A stretch of 39,189 nt of DNA from a bacterium (GTDB lineage Bacteria > Hydrothermota > 32-111). The stretch is from NCBI GenBank assembly GCA_028698175.1, contig JAQVDU010000006.1, forward strand, positions 1 through 39,189, given 5' to 3'. The translations under genes and the position numbers were made by a program. The notes below the pieces were generated by a model. It made no database searches. It was not told the origin of the DNA and saw only the letters and a list, made by a program, of their open reading frames with translations. This document shows, piece by piece, positions 37,212 to 39,189 of the stretch; the first letter of the stretch is position 1; the number at the start of each line of letters is the position of its first letter.

Positions 37212-37556
37212 TCAGCCGGGAGGCCAATTCATCTTTCTTCCTCCCAGAAGGTGGAAGTGCAGATGGAATACTGACTGTCCGGCGCTTTCAAGATGATTTG
37301 AAACTATTCTGTAGCCTTCTTTCTCGATTTTCTTTATCCTTGCGATTTTACCGAAAGAAAGAACAATTTCGGCTGCCATTGCCTTGTCCTCTTCTCTAAG
37401 GAAATCAACGGATTTCACATGTTTTTTTGTTATGATAACAACATGGACAGGCGCCTGAGGAGAGATATCGTCAAAAGCAATAATGTTTTCGTCTTCATAT
37501 ATTATGTCCGACTTTATTTCTTTTTGGGCGATTTTACAGAAAATGCAATCATCCAT
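37212..37556 (-). CDS. HIT-family protein (HinT-like)
   Basis: DDCIFCKIAQKEI, AFDDISPQAPVHVVIITKKH, HFHLLGGRKMNWPPG. Confidence 0.95.
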   Translation of the reverse strand: MDDCIFCKIAQKEIKSDIIYEDENIIAFDDISPQAPVHVVIITKKHVKSVDFLREEDKAMAAEIVLSFGKIARIKKIEKEGYRIVSNHLESAGQSVFHLHFHLLGGRKMNWPPG

Positions 37557-38223
37557 TGTTTGCTCCTTTAATGTAATGCACTATTGAGAGAAGGGAGACG
37601 GCAAAAGTCTCAGTGCGAAGAATTCCGGTATCAAAGTGAAACGGGAGAGCGCCCTTTGATAAAAGAAGATCCTCCTCTTCCTCAGTGAATCCGAGAGGCG
37701 GACCTATGATTAAAGCTGTATTTTTGTTTTTCAGTGTTATCTCTTCACTGCTCTTTTTTATTGAGCCGAAGATCATAGTGACAGAATCGTTTTTTTCTAA
37801 ATCTTCAATTCTCATCGGGTCCCTGTACTCAGGCATAAAGAATCTTCTGCTCTGCTTTAAAGCGGAGATTATTACTCTCGACGCCCTGCTCTTTGGCAGA
37901 GCATACTTTTCACTCCTGGCTGTCAGAAGAGGAGTGAAAGAATCGGCGCCGAGCTCTGTGCACTTTTCCAGAATAAAGCTTATCCTTGACTTGTCGCACA
38001 CTCCGAAATAAACATCAATCCCAGTCTTTAAAGAATCATGCATCTCTGCTGGCTCAGAGACTTCGCCGCCTTCACCGGCGATTCCCCTGTATAGCTTTCC
38101 GTCCCCGCATGAGAAGAGAATAACTGCGGGAAGATTGATTCTCAGAACTCCTATATGTTTGAGCTCCTCCTTCGGAAGAAAAAAAGCGTTTTTCTTCTTC
38201 TCTGCAAAGAAAATATGTTCCAT
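37549..38223 (-). CDS. rsmE: 16S rRNA m3U1498 methyltransferase, RsmE
   Basis: FILEKCTELGADSFTPLLTARSE, ALKQSRRFFMPEY, LIIGPPLGFTEEE, LRTETFAVSLLSIVHY. Confidence 0.92.
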   Translation of the reverse strand: MEHIFFAEKKKNAFFLPKEELKHIGVLRINLPAVILFSCGDGKLYRGIAGEGGEVSEPAEMHDSLKTGIDVYFGVCDKSRISFILEKCTELGADSFTPLLTARSEKYALPKSRASRVIISALKQSRRFFMPEYRDPMRIEDLEKNDSVTMIFGSIKKSSEEITLKNKNTALIIGPPLGFTEEEEDLLLSKGALPFHFDTGILRTETFAVSLLSIVHYIKGANNG

Positions 38224-39189
38224 CAGGGTTTCAGCTTAAGATTTTTGTCAAGCTCTTTTATGAGATTTCTTGTCTTCTGGTCGATTTTTCTCGGAACGTC
38301 CACAATTATCCTCACGTAAAGGTCTCCGTGCCTGTTCGAATGAAGCTCCGGCATGCCCTTTCCTTTCAACACAAATACTTTTCCGCTCTGCGTTCCTTCG
38401 GGAATTTTGAGTTTCAATGTCTTCCCGTCAATGCCCTCAATATCCTCTTCAGAGCCCAAAACCGCTTTCGGATAGGTGATTATGATGTCAGTTGTCAGAT
38501 TGTTCTCTTCTCTTTTGAACTTTTCGTCCTCTATCTGCTGGAAAACGATTATCAAGTCCCCGTTTGTTCCGCCGCGACGGCCTATGTTACCCTCTCTCTC
38601 CATGCGCATGTAAGCATTGTCGAATACCCCGGCCGGTGCCGAAATTTTTACCGTGTGTTCTTTCTTTATTCTTCCATCTCCGTAGCAGTCCTTGCATTTT
38701 TTTTCGATTATTGTTCCGTCCCCCTGACAGGTGGGGCAGACAGCAACCTGCATCATGGTTCCGAATATCGACTGTGTTTTGTATTTCCTCTGGCCTGTGC
38801 CCGAGCAGTCCGGACACTTCTTGAGATCGCCTTTCGCTCCTCCCGCTCCGCCGCAGGTCGGGCATTTTTCAAACCTGTGATACTTGATGGTCTTTTCAGC
38901 TCCTGTGTACATCTCCCGCAGAGTCAGTTTGAGGACTATTTTTATGTCGCTACCCTTCTTTTCGACACTATGTTCTCTTTGACCTCCTTGTCCGAAAAAT
39001 GCATCGAAAATCGACCCTCCGCTTCCGCCTCCGCCTCTTGCGTGTCCGAATAAATCTCCGAATATGTCGGATATATCGTCATAGTGGGAGAAATTCTCCC
39101 ATCTGAACCCCTGCTGGCCGAACTGCTGTGAAACGCCCTCATATCCGTACTGGTCGTACATCGACTTCTTCTGCGGGTCTATGAGGACT
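38223..39189 (-). CDS. dnaJ: Chaperone DnaJ, partial (J-domain start lies beyond the window)
   Basis: CPTCGGAGG, CPDCSGTGQ, CPTCQGDGT, CKDCYGDGR zinc fingers; reading frame open to the window end (VLIDPQKKSMYDQYG). Confidence 0.96.
   Translation of the reverse strand, partial: VLIDPQKKSMYDQYGYEGVSQQFGQQGFRWENFSHYDDISDIFGDLFGHARGGGGSGGSIFDAFFGQGGQREHSVEKKGSDIKIVLKLTLREMYTGAEKTIKYHRFEKCPTCGGAGGAKGDLKKCPDCSGTGQRKYKTQSIFGTMMQVAVCPTCQGDGTIIEKKCKDCYGDGRIKKEHTVKISAPAGVFDNAYMRMEREGNIGRRGGTNGDLIIVFQQIEDEKFKREENNLTTDIIITYPKAVLGSEEDIEGIDGKTLKLKIPEGTQSGKVFVLKGKGMPELHSNRHGDLYVRIIVDVPRKIDQKTRNLIKELDKNLKLKP

Noticed and set aside
1-39189. CRISPR arrays, rRNA genes, prophage or toxin-antitoxin modules
   Set aside because: None seen: no regularly spaced direct repeats, no rRNA-like segments, no phage structural or integrase genes, no recognisable TA pair.

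Overview
The window (about 39 kb) looks like chromosome from an uncultured Gram-negative-type (diderm) bacterium. The lineage cannot be fixed from sequence alone; BamA, a Skp-like chaperone, a LolA-like protein and many lipoproteins imply an outer membrane. Main blocks: (1) a tightly overlapping minus-strand operon, clpC-bamA-skp-like-fabZ-cysS-rsmB-PASTA-PASTA-rpe-guaA; the guaA 3' end looks chimeric or broken at the window edge. (2) Two tRNA genes (Asn GUU and a CAU tRNA), followed by a MITE-like element with perfect 27-bp terminal inverted repeats. (3) A secreted HEXXH metalloprotease/propeller protein preceded by a 33-codon leader ORF, then an HD-domain protein. (4) An accessory block of unknown lipoproteins and membrane proteins, bracketed by two paralogous lipoprotein genes. 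Their first 83 nt are 82/83 identical while the mature parts are strongly diverged. (5) glmM-like, glmS, a LolA-like protein, a small CXXC membrane peptide and a polyferredoxin. (6) A minus-strand cluster of acetate kinase, HAD-like dehydrogenase, Ndk, carbamate kinase and a cDPG-synthetase-like GTPase. (7) A PQQ-propeller lipoprotein, an NAD-epimerase, a Cache/PAS sensor without an output domain, HIT, RsmE and DnaJ. Most notable signals: the start-codon-anchored identity between the two lipoprotein paralogs, apparent leaderless promoters at several accessory genes, two leader ORFs overlapping the start codons of extracytoplasmic or sensor genes, the kinase-less PASTA pair in a PrkC-like gene neighbourhood, and the MITE. 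No database search was possible; family calls are from motif recognition.
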